From Bagarius yarrelli (taxonomy: Eukaryota > Chordata > Actinopteri > Siluriformes > Sisoridae): DNA of 64,000 nucleotides. Both the position numbers and the translations under genes were made by a program. This document shows positions 1 to 13,559 of this stretch, piece after piece (the first letter of the stretch is position 1; every line of letters starts with the position of its first letter). The stretch is taken from the NCBI GenBank assembly GCA_005784505.1, contig VCAZ01000017.1, positions 248,001 through 312,000 of the forward strand, given 5' to 3'. Under the pieces are notes generated by a model. The model saw only the letters and a program-made list of their open reading frames with translations, ran no database searches and was not told the DNA's origin.

Positions 1-1250
1 TTGGCTCCCAGTGAGACACCGCATCGATTTTTAAAATACTACTTTAACTTATAAAGCTCTAAATGGTCTTGCACCGCAGTACTTGAGGGAACTTCTAGTG
101 TCTTAACGTTCCGCCATGCCTGCTTCGATCAAAGGATGCAGGCTGCCTGTCAGTACCGCGCGTTATAAAAAACTACAGGCAGGGGGGCAGAGCCTTTTTC
201 TTACAGAGCCCCAATGCTATGGAATAGCCTCCCTATGTATGTTCGGGAATCAGACACAGTCTCAGTGTTTAAGTCCAGGTTAAAAACATACTTATTTAAT
301 CAAGCATTTGTATTGATTCCCCTTAGATAAAGGAGCAGATCTGGGGGACTCATGGGTGTTGAGTATTATGGTGATCTGGTATGTTTAGATGCTGTCTTCC
401 CCTATCTTATTGACACGGTGTTGATGATGAGAGGGCGGTGCTTAACATATCAGGAGCCCTCATGTCTGTGTTTCCCTCCGGTTCTCCTTTAGTTATCTGC
501 CTAGTTAGCCTGCGGAGTCCATCCTTGCCTCTACATTATTCATTTAATCAATCCAAACCGGTGATTACTTGTCACTAACTGTTTTCTTTTGTGCCTTCCT
601 TTCCTCTCTCTCTTTTTCTCTCTCTCTCTCTCTCTCTCTCACTGTTGAGTCCATCATACGCCAACGGACGCGCGGGTGATCCGAACCCCCCAGTGTCCGA
701 CCGGTCCCTGTGGGACCTTCCTTGCCTGCCCCGCGTTGCATCACCGGGCGATCTGGACCCCCTTCGCCTAGACCCGTTCCGGCGCTCGCTAAGGACTAAT
801 GATTATAGTTGTTTACACACACACAATGTAACCACATGATCCCTGCTACCTGTTTTCACCCAAATGAGGGTGATAATAAAATTATCATCGAGGGAGGAGA
901 TGTGATGGAAGGCATTAAAGACTTGCCACAAGCTATGAGCATTCTCTTTGGTCTTACATATGCATTGCATCTTAACTACCCCAAAACAATAAAGAACATC
1001 ATGTTGGGCGACAGAATGTTCAAAATTGTCTTTCACGGAAGTTTCTGCTTCAGAGTTTAGCTTTGTTCTGTTTTCAATTTGCAAATTGTTGCTCTATTTA
1101 GTTTTAGTCTTGCCTATTTTTTTATGCTTATCCAATTCCAGTCATTTACATAGATCTATACTGTGTTCCTATGGCACTAAACAATTTACAGTTAACAGGC
1201 AAAAATGATTGCTTATGAAATAAATGTACTAATAAAAGTATTTTTCAGTA
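1..1250 (+). mobile_element. LINE 3' end (L2/CR1/Rex-like), truncated by window start
   Basis: The first 330 bases translate, with interruptions, as the C-terminal tail of a fish non-LTR reverse transcriptase ORF: PVRHRIDFKILLLTYKALNG, then APQYLRELL, later a typical SLFLTEP... and F-NQAF-like end. Behind it comes a non-coding 3' region with a (TC)n run near 606-640, ending around the AATAAA-type motifs near 1220. Frame breaks show it is dead. The family assignment to the L2/CR1/Rex group is by eye. Confidence 0.75.
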
Positions 1251-1384
1251 TTTTTGTGATATCACATTTTTTTGTTCAACTTAATAGTTATTTTAAAAAA
1301 CATATCCTCAAAAAATTCATAATGTGAACTAAAGCTTTTTACCAAAGACTACTAATGCAAATTAGTTTTGTCTGCATTTGTCTA

Positions 1385-4300
1385 GGAAAAAATCATGTGT
1401 CCCTATCATTTTGTGTCAAAAGCATGTGAAAAAAGCCTTTGGAATACATGCCAGTATAGTTTTGAACACACGGATGCATGAAAAACCACTTTCCTGACGT
1501 CCTAGAGAGCTGAGACTTGCGGAAATGTGTTTTCGGCTCACAAGAAGCACTTTGCTGCACGCACTTGCAGAACACATGACAACACAATCAGTCAGTGTTA
1601 TATGATGAAAATAGTCACTCTACACACAATTTTTCACCTTTATGACTTGATATCAGATAGATATTACATTTTTATGATAAAATATGAAAAAAATAATTTA
1701 TATACAGTATTTTTTCATTAAATGACTGTAAAAATATTATTTTTTAGGTTTTTCATGAAAAATGCGTGTCCCGTGATTTTGTGTCAAAACCATTTGGAAG
1801 ACATTTTTCACACTTGCGGAAAGGCGTTTTGAGCTCACGAGAAACACTTTGCTTCACACAATTAGAGAACACATGAAAAAACAATCAGTCAGTGCTTATA
1901 TGATGAAAATAGTCACTCCACACAGGAATTTTCACCTTTGACTTCATATCAGATAAAAAATAATAATATTTTATGATAAAATATGAAAAATCATAATTAA
2001 AAATATTATTTTTTAAAAATGTATCTGTCCCGAAATTTTGTGTCAAAACCATGTGAAAAACGCCTTTGGAAGACATGCCAGAAGAGTTTAAACATACGGA
2101 TGAATGAAAAAACACTTTCCTGACGTCCGAGAGAGCTGAGACTTGCGGAAATGCGTGTTCAGCTCACAAGAAACACTTTGCTGTGCGCACTTAGAGAAAC
2201 ATGAAAACACAATCAGTCAGTGCTTATATGATAAAAAATAGTCACTCATGAATTTTGACCTTTTGACTTTTCGATTTTTTATGTAAAATAACGGAAAAAT
2301 CATAATTTTCATATTTTTTCCTAAAATGACTGTAAAAATATTATTTTTTAGGTTTTTCATGAAAAATGCATGTGTCCCATGATTTTGTGTCAAAAGCATG
2401 TGAAAAATGCGTTCGGAAGACATGCCAGAACAGTTTAAACATACGAATGCATGAAAAACCACTTTCCTGATGTCCTAGACAACTGACATATGCGGAAAGG
2501 CGTTTTGAGCACACAGAAAACACTTTGCTTCACACAATTAGAGAACACATGAAAACACAATCAGTCAGTGCTCATATGATGAAAATAGTCATTCCACACA
2601 TGAATTTCGACTTTTATGACTTGATATCAAAAAATATGAATTTTTTATGACAAAATATGAAAAATCATAATTTTCATATTTTTTTTAATAAAATGACTGA
2701 AAATTTTTTCCTTGAAACATGCATATGAATGAAATGATTTCAGAAATTTTGAATTTTTTATGAAAAAATATGAAAAATCATAATTTTCATATTTTTTCAT
2801 AAAATGACTGTAAAAATATTAATTTTGTGTTTTTTCATGAAAAATGCATGTGTCCCATCATCTCGCGTGAAAAGCATGTGAAAACCCTCGGAGTGCATGC
2901 CAGTGCACTTAAACATAAACCATGCATGAAAAACCACTTTCCTGACGTCTCGCCCAGCTGAGAGTGGCGGAAAAGCTTAGTTGGCTCATGAAAAACGCTT
3001 TGCAGAAAGCACATAGAAAGCACATGAAAACACAAAGTATAAGTGCTCATATGATGAAAATAGTCATTCCACACATGAATTTCGACTTTTATGACTTGAT
3101 ATCAAAAAATATGAATTTTTTATGAAAAAATATGAAAAATCATAATTTTCATATTTTTTCATAAAATGACTGTAAAAATATTAATTTTGTGTTTTTTCAT
3201 GAAAAATGCATGTGTCCCATCATCTCGCGTGAAAAGCATGTGAAAACCCCCTTGGAGGGCATTCCAGTGCACTTTAAACATACGCATGCATGAAAAACCA
3301 CTTTCCTGACGTCCTAGAGAGCTGAGACTTGCGGAAACGCTTAGTTGGCTCATGAAAAACGCTTTGCAGAAAGCACATAGAAAGCACATGAAAACACAAA
3401 GTATAAGTGCTCATATGATGAAAATAGTCATTCCACACATGAATTTCGACTTTTATGACTTGATATCAAAAAATATGAATTTTTTATGAAAAAATATGAA
3501 AAATCATAATTTTCATATTTTTTCATAAAATGACTGTAAAAATATTAATTTTGTATTTTTTCATGAAAAATGCATTTGTCCCATCATCTCGCGTGAAAAG
3601 CATGTGAAAACCCCCTCGGAGTGCATGCCAGTGCACTTTAAACATACGCATGCATGAAAAACCACTTTCCTGACGTCCTAGAGAGCTGAGACTTGCGGAA
3701 ACGCTTAGTTGGCTCATGAAAAACGCTTTGCAGAAAGCACATAGAAAGCACATGAAAACACAAAGTATAAGTGCTCATATGATGAAAATAGTCATTCCAC
3801 ACATGAATTTCGACTTTTATGACTTGATATCAAAAAATATGAATTTTTTATGAAAAAATATGAAAAATCATAATTTTCATATTTTTTCATAAAATGACTG
3901 TAAAAATATTAATTTTGGGTTTTTTCATGAAAAATGCATTTGTCCCATCATCTTGCGTGAAAAGCATGTGAAAACCCCCTCGGAGTGCATGCCAGTGCAC
4001 TTTAAACATACGCATGCATGAAAAAGCACTTTCCTGACGTCCTAGAGAGCTGAGAGTGGCGGAAACGCTTAGTTGGCTCATGAAAAGCGCTTTGCAGAAA
4101 GCACATAGAAAGCACATGAAAACACAAAGTATAAGTGCTCATATGATGAAAATAGTCATTCCACACATGAATTTCGACTTTTATGACTTGATATCAAAAA
4201 ATATGAATTTTTTATGAAAAAATATGAAAAATCATAATTTTCATATTTTTTCATAAAATGACTGTAAAAATATTAATTTTGGGTTTTTTCATGAAAAATG

Positions 4301-6225
4301 CATTTGTCCCATCATCTTGCGTGAAAAGCATGTGAAAACCCCCTCGGAGTGCATGCCAGTGCACTTTAAACATACGCATGCATGAAAAAGCACTTTCCTG
4401 ACGTCCTAGAGAGCTGAGAGTGGCGGAAACGCTTAGTTGGCTCATGAAAAGCGCTTTGCAGAAAGCACATAGAAAGCACATGAAAACACAAAGTATAAGT
4501 GCTCATATGATGAAAATAGTCATTCCACACATGAATTTCGACTTTTATGACTTGATATCAAAAAATATGAATTTTTTATGAAAAAATATGAAAAATCATA
4601 ATTTTCATATTTTTTCATAAAATGACTGTAAAAATATTAATTTTGGGTTTTTCATGAAAAATGCATTTGTCCCATCATCTTGCGTGAAAAGCATGTGAAA
4701 ACCCCCTCGGAGTGCATGCCAGTGCACTTTAAACATACGCATGCATGAAAAAGCACTTTCCTGACGTCCTAGAGAGCTGAGAGTGGCGGAAACGCTTAGT
4801 TGGCTCATGAAAAGCGCTTTGCAGAAAGCACATAGAAAGCACATGAAAACACAAAGTATAAGTGCTCATATGATGAAAATAGTCATTCCACACATGAATT
4901 TCGACTTTTATGACTTGATATCAAAAATATGAATTTTTTATGAAAAAATATGAAAAATCATAATTTTCATATTTTTTCATAAAATGACTGTAAAAATATT
5001 AATTTTGAATTTTTCATGAAAAATGCAATTGTCCCATCATCTTGCGTGAAAAGCATGTGAAAACCCCCTCGGAGTGCATGCCAGTGCACTTTAAACATAC
5101 GCATGCATGAAAAACCACTTTCCTGACGTCCTAGAGAGCTGAGACTTGCGGAAACGCTTAGTTGGCTCATGAAAAACGCTTTGCAGAAAGCACATAGAAA
5201 GCACATTAAAACACAAAGTATAAGTGCTCATATGATGAAAATAGTCATTCCACACATGAATTTCGACTTTTATGACTTGATATCAAAAAATATGAATTTT
5301 TATGAAAAAATATGAAAAATCATAATTTTCATATTTTTTCATAAAATGACTGTAAAAACATTAATTTTGAATTTTTTATGAAAAATGCATTTGTCCCATC
5401 ATCTTGCGTGAAAAGCATGTGAAAACCCCCTCGGAGGGCATTCCAGTGCACTTTAAACATACGCATGCATGAAAAACCACTTTCCTGACGTCCTAGAGAG
5501 CTGAGACTTGCGGAAACGCTTAGTTGGCTCATGAAAAGCGCTTTGCAGAAAGCACATAGAAAGCACATGAAAACACAAAGTATAAGTGCTCATATGATGA
5601 AAATAGTCATTCCACACATGAATTTCGACTTTTATGACTTGATATCAAAAAATATGCATTTTTTATGAAAAAATATGAAAAATCATAATTTTCATATTTT
5701 TTCATAAAATGACTGTAAAAATATTAATTTTGGTTTTTCATGAAAAAATGGGTGTCCATCATCTGCGTGAAAAGCATGTGAAAACCCCCTCGGATGATGC
5801 CAGTGCACTTAAACATACGCATGGCATGAAAAAGCACTTAAGGACGTCCTAGGAGCTGAGAGTGGCGGAAACGCTTAGTTGGGCTCATGAACAGCGTTTG
5901 CAGAAAGCACATAGAAAGCACATGAAAACAAAAGTATAAGTGCTCTATGATGAAAATAGTCATTCCACACAGGAATTTCGACTTTATGACTGATATCAAA
6001 AAATATGAATTTTTATGAAAAAATATGAAAAATCATAATTTTCATATTTTTTCATAAAATGACTGTAAATATATTAATTTTGGGTTTTTTCATGAAAAAT
6101 GCATTTGTCCCATCATCTTGCGTGAAAAGCATGTGAAAACCCCCTCGATGCTGACAGTGCTTTAAACTCCATGCATGAAAAAGCCTTTCGAGTATCTAGA
6201 GAGCGAGAGGGCGGAAACGCTTAGT
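1385..6225. repeat. AT-rich tandem satellite, unit about 363 bp
   Basis: Landmarks such as CCTGACGTCCTAGAGAGCTG recur at about 3307, 3671, 4035, 4399, 4763, 5125 and 5487, spaced 362-364 bases. Copies from about 2840 to 5740 are nearly identical and fall into two subtypes (ACTTGCGGAAACG versus AGAGTGGCGGAAACG). Copies before 2840 are diverged and of irregular length, as expected at an array edge. Each core unit holds a perfect 21-bp inverted repeat with a 7-base loop (3118-3138 with 3146-3166 in one copy). The recurrent 76-79 codon minus-strand ORFs are a product of the repeat and are not called as genes. Confidence 0.95.
3118..3166. repeat. example of the satellite hairpin (21-bp stem, 7-base loop)
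   Basis: Left arm TTTTATGAAAAAATATGAAA plus A and right arm its exact complement, around the loop ATCATAA. The same structure is found in every well-preserved unit, for example near 3480, 3845, 4210 and 4573. Confidence 0.9.
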
Positions 6226-6704
6226 NNNNNNNNNNNNNNNNNNNNNNNNNNNNNNNNNNNNNNNNNNNNNNNNNNNNNNNNNNNNNNNNNNNNNNNNNNN
6301 NNNNNNNNNNNNNNNNNNNNNNNNNNNNNNNNNNNNNNNNNNNNNNNNNNNNNNNNNNNNNNNNNNNNNNNNNNNNNNNNNNNNNNNNNNNNNNNNNNNN
6401 NNNNNNNNNNNNNNNNNNNNNNNNNNNNNNNNNNNNNNNNNNNNNNNNNNNNNNNNNNNNNNNNNNNNNNNNNNNNNNNNNNNNNNNNNNNNNNNNNNNN
6501 NNNNNNNNNNNNNNNNNNNNNNNNNNNNNNNNNNNNNNNNNNNNNNNNNNNNNNNNNNNNNNNNNNNNNNNNNNNNNNNNNNNNNNNNNNNNNNNNNNNN
6601 NNNNNNNNNNNNNNNNNNNNNNNNNNNNNNNNNNNNNNNNNNNNNNNNNNNNNNNNNNNNNNNNNNNNNNNNNNNNNNNNNNNNNNNNNNNNNNNNNNNN
6701 NNNN
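6226..6704. other. assembly gap (479 N)
   Basis: Run of N in the satellite. The satellite resumes in diverged form after about 6820. The true array length is therefore unknown, and the apparent reading frames across the N run are meaningless. Confidence 0.99.
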
Positions 6705-6779
6705 TTACCCGAAATATTAATTTCATATAAAAAATTTTATTTGATAAGGTAGGGCTCGAAAAGTTATAAAAAAGGGTAT

Positions 6780-8030
6780 AAAAATCAACTTCGGGAGAAA
6801 ATTAGGAGTGAACCTGTTGAAGTTTAAACATACGCATGCTTGAAAAACCACTTTCCTGACGTTCTAGAGAGCTGAGAGCTGCGGAAACGCTTAGTTAGAC
6901 CACGAGCAGTGCTTTTCTGCACGCACATAGAGAACACATGAAAACACAAAGTATAAGTGCTTATATGATGAAAATAGTCATTCCACACATGAATTTCGAC
7001 TTTTTATGACTTGATATCAGAAATTATGACTTTTTTATGAAAAATTATGAAAATTATGATAAATTCATATTTTTTGATATCAAGTCATAAACGTGAAAAA
7101 TTCATTTGTGAAAAGACTATTTTCATCTTATGAGCACTAATACTTTATGTTTTCTTGTGTTCTGTGTTTTCGAACGTCCAATTGCAGCAAATCTTCTGGA
7201 CAACTCTAATCCTTCTCTAGAACCCATCCCTTTTTTGCCCTTCCACCTCTTGCCGTCATGGTGTCCTACTGCCACCACCTAGACAAAATATTCACTGTAT
7301 TAGTTCTTTAATTTTATAATTACAAAACACTACAGTTTTTTATACATAGTATAAAGGTAAAAAAAGATGTATGGAGTGTTATCTTCGTTTTAGATGTCGA
7401 ATATCTACCCGATTTTTTTTTCCTGTAGGAAACTACCTCAAATGGCTGTTTGTGTTAAAGGTTGCCAACCCCTCGTTTATTTAAATGGATCTGGCATGTC
7501 TTCAAGAGGGGCTTTTCACATGGTTTCGACCCAAAATGATGGGACACGTATTTTTCATGAAAAAACCTTCAAATTAATATTTTTTACATTCATTTTATAA
7601 AAAGATATGAAAATTATGATTTTTTTAATATTTAATCTTAAAAAATTGATATTTATCTGATATAAAGACATAAAAGTCGAAATTCATGAGTGGAATGACT
7701 ATTTTTTATCATATCAGCACTTTTCAGGTGTTCTGTATGTGCGTGTTGCAACGTGCTTCTTGTGCTGCAAAGTCTCAGCTCTCTAGGACATCAGTAAAGT
7801 GGTTTTTCATGCATGCGTATAGTTGAACAGCTCTGGCATGTCTTCCAAAAGGGGTTTTTATATGGTTTTGACCTATGATGGTTTTTTTAATGAAAAACCT
7901 TACAATTAATATTTTTAGTCTTTATATGTAAAAATATCGTAAATCATAATCATGGAAACACTTTGCTGCACGCACATACAGAACACATGAAAACCCAATG
8001 TGTTAGTGCATATATGATGCCTTAATATCT
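6780..8030. repeat. diverged satellite copies, partly inverted
   Basis: Forward copy about 6815-7050, then an inverted copy beginning about 7060 (GATATCAAGTCATAA... TTTTCATCTTATGAGCAC), unrelated sequence with a CCTTCCACCTCTTGCC stretch at 7170-7400, further inverted copies about 7440-7940 (TTTTTCATGCATGCGTAT; CAGCTCTCTAGGACATCAG), and a forward piece again about 7952-8020. All are diverged from the core unit. Confidence 0.8.
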
Positions 8031-9185
8031 GTTGTCTGAAATTGATTTTAATTATACGCAGAAACACTAAAAGGTGGATTCAAACAACACAATTGTGAGT
8101 AAATGAGTATCGAATTTGTAATGTTTTATGAACTATGTAAATGGATTCTGAATTAAAATACTAGTTTCTTAATTACTTATTTTTATTAAATCTTGATGAC
8201 ATAATATCTTCACAGATGATGTCATGACAATTCTTGTCAATTGAGATGTCAATAGAGATGAAGAGCTGGTAATGTCCATTGTTCTTGAAGGAAGCAAGGT
8301 CAAATAAATCTGAAACAAAATGTGAAAATACTGCTAAAGGTTTTCCAGAAACTGATTCTGGACATTGATGGGCATAAGACCTCTCTTAAAATATGATCTT
8401 TGAAAAAAAAATGCTTACTTTACATTTTAATATCACATTGCAATTACTACTTTATTTTGTTATACTTTTGGACCAATGTTTTTACATTAAAAAATGTAAT
8501 TTCTAAAAAATTACATTTCGGAACAAATGTTTTAGTTAAAACATTTTTATTTAAAGGGCACTTGCAAAAACTTAATTAACATTCTATTTATTTATACATA
8601 GAATTGCTAAGTTCACATAATTTTAATACGTGAGAGAAAGATTTATGAAAAATAATATAATTTCACATGGACGTTTATTATTGTTTAAATTGTTTAAACA
8701 GTTTTAAGTAATCATAAGCATTACAGGTCTCTGTAAGTGCATCTTATCAATATGACTTATACAAACAATTCAAGATGTTCTTAACATTGTCACTATTTTG
8801 TACATTATAACAATAACACATTTAACTTGAAATAATTAAAACACCCCAGTTGTGTTTGTGTTTTAGTAAAATATATTAAAAACAAACAATTTTACTTGAT
8901 TATATTACATCAAATATTACATCAAATCAAAAAGTAAGAATTAATTTAACAAATTCAATTTAAGTTATATGTACTTATTCACTTGATAATTTTACAAAAT
9001 TTAGTTATGTAGAATGTGTAAAATTTACTCAAATAACCTGCATGAAAAACAAAAGCATCTTAGATAAGGTTATTTGCCAAATAATGTAAATCGTAATGTT
9101 AAATCACAGCGTGTGCATAAAATTTTATTCAAAACAAGAGCGATTACAGCAAGACAATAGATTCTAATGTATTGTAACTCAGAAA
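8031..9185. other. AT-rich intergenic DNA, no feature recognised
   Basis: No coding exon or known repeat was recognised. A small perfect hairpin (AAATGTAATTT and AAATTACATTT) lies around 8490-8520. Confidence 0.6.
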
Positions 9186-9355
9186 GTGGTGGCTCATGAT
9201 TAATGTGTTGGTTTACCAATCCGAAGATTGTGGGTTTGATTTCCAGCTCTGCCAAGCCACCACTGCTGGGCCCCTTAACCCCCAAATGCTCACTTGTATA
9301 AATGAGATAAATGTAAGTCGCTCTGGATGAGGGTGTCTGGCAAATGTAATGTAAG
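9186..9355 (+). mobile_element. tRNA-derived SINE
   Basis: Head with A-box-like GTGGCTCATGATTAA and B-box-like GTGGGTTTGATTTCC, then CCAAGCCACCACTGCTGGGC and the common fish tail AAGTCGCTCTGGATGAGGGT. The same head occurs at 18494. A diverged retroposon, not a tRNA gene. Confidence 0.8.
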
Positions 9356-10681
9356 GGTTTCTTACAACACATTTTAAATTTGATTCAAGAGAGGGTCAGT
9401 TGTTTAGAGGTAAATACTTTTGTATTACACCTTTAATATTATTACAACATACCATACTATGTGCGCTCTGGGTGCAGCCATTAATAGACATTCTAAATTT
9501 AAAAAAAAAACAGTGCCACAGCGAAACTTTTTACCAACTGCATGATGCATTGCCATAGTAGCATTAGCAAGTGCCCAATATTTGTCTGTTTAAAAAAAAC
9601 TATAAAAACAGTGATTTTGCTCTGGTTTCTTTAGGATTCAGCCAGGCATTCAAAAGCTTTGGCAGAAATTTGTTATGTTGAACCTTTAATTAGACCAGAA
9701 ACCTTGTTGATTTACAAGTTGAAAAATACTGGTCATAATTTTGTTTTAAATAAATGATTGCAGACGGGACAGAGTTTTGCCTTGCCACTATTGCATCAAG
9801 CATGCTAATTGTTATACATTTTATATTTTCAGGCAGTTTGCTTTTATTGATAGTACAGGACAGAGATGAACAGGATAGAGAGAGGGGGGTTCGGAAGGAG
9901 CCAATTGGGGAATATACAAGATAAGAATTCTGACAAAATATGAGAAATAAATCCGAACTCAGATTTGAATTTGACTTACCACTTAATAATTGCTATTATT
10001 ATTTGTATAATATCCTAACTAAAATTTCTAAAGAGCAAAGAATACAGACTTATTTGTGTAACAAAAATAGGAAGGTTTCGGAGAAATATTTCAATTGAAA
10101 TATGGCAAACATAAATTTGTTACATAAATAAAATTGTTCACACAAACACAAAAACAATCATCTGTTATAAATCTTTATTTTTTTTAATTCTAATTTATTG
10201 CTTTTAATAAAAGAAATGTTTTTAGCACTTATATTTATAAAAAATGTATGACTCAATGTTTTGAGAATTATAGATCAGTACTGTAGCACAGTTCATTATA
10301 CTATCAACAAAATCTGGAAAAAAAATTACACTTAGGTGCACATTAGTGTTTTCTGAGATAAGAGTTAACAAATACATCCCAACACTAACATCTATGAATA
10401 ATAGATTGTAATACAGTCTTTGTACATAACAGACCCTATGTTTAAAGTGTCTTGTGTTGTTCTACGTCTGACAACAAATGTATTGTTAATAAATTATTTA
10501 CATACATGGCCAATGAACTAATAAAAGTATTGCCACAACAAAGAGAATATTCTACAACAACATTTGGATAATGCTGTCAATACACAGGATCTGTGGAAAA
10601 ATACAAACAAACTGAACAAACTGAGGTGCTTATAAGAAGCCAGAGAACAGTAAAATAGAAGACAGTATAACAATAGATAAG
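9356..10681. other. stk11ip 3' flank, no gene recognised
   Basis: AT-rich DNA. The part nearest 10682 should be the stk11ip 3' UTR on the minus strand (see the candidate poly(A) signal). Nothing else was recognised. Confidence 0.5.
10174..10179 (-). terminator. candidate stk11ip polyadenylation signal
   Basis: AATAAA on the minus strand about 500 bases after the stk11ip stop, the nearest canonical hexamer I see. A variant ATTAAA lies near 10203. This would give a 3' UTR of about 0.5 kb. Inferred from position only. Confidence 0.4.
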
Positions 10682-10813
10682 TTACAAATAAAAAGCAGTT
10701 ATTAGTTTGACCCCAAACATGAATTCCCAGTGATCCTTGATCCAGTTTACTAAACTCCGAGTCCCCTTTACAGACTCTGTCTTTAAAAGCCATGTCCTTT
10801 CTTCTTTAGTCAG
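10682..10813 (-). CDS. stk11ip: stk11ip exon 25 (stop codon)
   Basis: 43 codons plus TAA at 10682-10684. Contains SLVNWIKDHWEFMFGVKLIT, matching the LLAWIREPWEELFSIGL end of the family. The mammalian protein extends a few residues further. Confidence 0.94.
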   Translation of the reverse strand: MTKEERTWLLKTESVKGTRSLVNWIKDHWEFMFGVKLITAFYL

Positions 10814-13503
10814 CTGCAACACACAAAAAAACACACACAGAGAAACGTTTATTATATTTCCAGATATAACTGCATGAGAGGAACAAAGCAGCACACCAGT
10901 ATTCTTGTTTAACCGCAATTGTCTAGTAAAATAGGGTTTTATACACACCTCATCATAAAACTGAATGTCAACCTGGCATGGCTGAGATGAGTACAGATGG
11001 ATTGAACTGACATAGCTGATAGGTTGCCTTTCATAAACAGTTACCCGGCTGCTGGTGGTATTTGTCTGAAGCCTGAAGCAGCTCTTAATCCATTGGTGAT
11101 CCTCATTAAGGAGAAAAAGGGTTTCTTTTGTGGCCAGAACAGACACCGAGGTCAAAGAATCACCTGGAAATAAGACACACAACAATCTAATGCAGTGTAA
11201 CCAAGGATAGGTTACCTATACACACACACATACACGGTGCCTTGAAAAAGTATTCATACCCCTTCAACTTTTCCACATTTTGTCACCTTAACAACCAAAA
11301 ATATTAACAACCAAAAACATTTTGTGATAGACTAACACAAAGTAGCACAGAATTGTGAAGTGAAAAGAAAAATGATATACAATGATATAATGATATATAT
11401 CAACTTTAATTTTACTTTTAACTTAATTGCACATTTGTATTCAACATGCATTTTAAATAAAATCCAGTGCTATCAATTGCCTCAGTGGTTTGTTAAAGAA
11501 CACTTGTGAACAAACAGCAACATGAAGAACAGGGAACTCACCAGACAGGTCAGTGATAAAGTTGTGGCAAGTTTAAAGCAGAGTTAGGTTATAAAAAAAT
11601 ATTCCAAGCTTTAAACATTTCAAGGAGAACTGTTCAATCTATCATCCAAAAATGGAAAAAGGCTGTTCAACTAAACTGACAGACCAAGCAAGGGGACCAC
11701 TGGTCAGAGAAGCAGCCAAGAGGCCCATCGTCACTCTGGAGGAGCTGCAGAAATCCAAAGAGCAGATAGACGAATCTGTTTACAAGACAGCTATTTCTGG
11801 CCTTTGTGGAAGAATGGCATGAAGAAAGCCACTGTTAAAAAAACAGGTATGGAGACATACTTGGCCACCATCAACTTCAGCTTTCTCAGCAAGGCAATTA
11901 TCTTGGTGATGTGTTTGGGGTCATTCTCATGTTGAAAAATTGGCGTTTGGCCCAGTTTTCTAAAGGAGGGCAGTACTATGCTAAAATCCAAGCTGACAAA
12001 CTCATAAAAATGATGAATACGACATACTTTGCATAGTCAAACGATGTTATTACATAGTTCATGTTTGCTGCCAGTTATTTTGACAACAATAGCTGTATGT
12101 TGAGTTATTAAAGGACAGTAAATCTATACCGTTACAAGCTGCACGTTGACTACTCAAATATATCCACGTTTCATTTCTATAGTATTGTCCTTTAAGACAA
12201 TAAACTAAAAAGTTGGTGATAAGGGATGTACTCATTTTTGTGAGATACTGTATATGCAGAAACATGATTAAGACCCAAATAACATGATTATTTTAGAGTT
12301 AGCATATTTGATTATGTTCAAAACAATCATATTAGAAAAGAAAACAACCTTTTAATTTCTGACTATTAACATACAACAAAGAGGTTTGCAAACCATTGTA
12401 ACCCATTTCTGCAATTAGGACAAACTAAATTATAACGCGCTGTTTATCCAGGTTCATATAAACTCACCTAGCTGGAGAAAGGCCAGCAGGTAAAAAAATT
12501 GAGAAGAGCTGTCTTCTTCATTGCCTGTCCAACTGTTCTCAGAAACCAGTGGCCTGTCGAACACACAAAACTAGATTAGGAAAACATGAATGTAATTTTT
12601 GTTTTGGAGAAGCATGAAAACAATCTAAACATATACTACTGAATTCATAAATTAACAAATGGGGGTGATACAAGCATAAGAAAAAATAATGTGTCCCTAA
12701 GCCCCAATCATACAAAAAAATTATATGTAACTATAGAATGTGCAGGGCTGCCCAAAACACATTGTACATACCAAAGATGGTGTTTTGGACTCAGTTGGGT
12801 GTTCAAGATGATCTTAATCTTGCTGTCAGATTTTGGGGCAGATTCCTTTGCTAATGCTCATAATAAAAAAAATCATAAAGTAACATTATTTATGTAAAAT
12901 GTTCTATAATATGACTATGCATGGAATCTGCAACAATATCTTTGGACTGGCAATCTGTTAAAGCTTTCCCCCCACAAAAGTGGTGTTTTTTTTGCTAGCT
13001 AATTGTAAATCATAATTCTCAGCTCTCCCAGAAAATTCTATGCTAAGGTAAGCTACACCCTTGAATTGGCAATCAAATTCAACTCTAAAGCATTTCTCTG
13101 GGTCATGGGTCTGTCTTTGGGTACCATTTCATATAATGAGAACCCTTCAAAAGATCATCAGGTATCCTAACGCTATTGCACAAATAAATCAAACTTACAG
13201 AATCACCTACTCCTCTGTTCATATTAAAATCCACATATTTATCCTTCAATATTAATGTGTATAATTATTTGTAAATATTATTTTTTTGTAGTTTTGTATT
13301 TTTCAATTCTGTGTCTGTACCCTAAAACGAGCCAAATTCGTTGTGCTTTAAAGTGTGCCCTTTACAATTAAGCTTTTTTAAATTTATTTTTTCAAAACGT
13401 TTCGAAAGGTAATGTGGGTCTACAAAGTTTTCATCTTCATCCCTGCTTTAAAATACTCTATAAGTAATTTGGGTCAATGTTAGGAATTATATAATATATA
13501 TAT

Positions 13504-13559
<56 letters not shown>

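Noticed and set aside
3159..5568. Series of near-identical minus-strand ORFs of 76-79 codons repeating every 362-364 bases
   Set aside because: They are the same frame of a tandem satellite unit. The units change length by non-multiples of three between copies, and the wording is AT-rich satellite sequence; no splice, start context or family supports a gene.
6175..6726. Two long ORFs made mostly of X
   Set aside because: They run across the N gap and have no information content.
9186..9355. tRNA gene
   Set aside because: Box A and B sequences are present but no cloverleaf can be formed, and a SINE body and tail follow. The same applies to 18494-18592 and 33343-33640.
10518..10793. Minus-strand ORF overlapping stk11ip exon 25
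   Set aside because: Different frame from the conserved C-terminus; a shadow of the real exon running into the 3' UTR.
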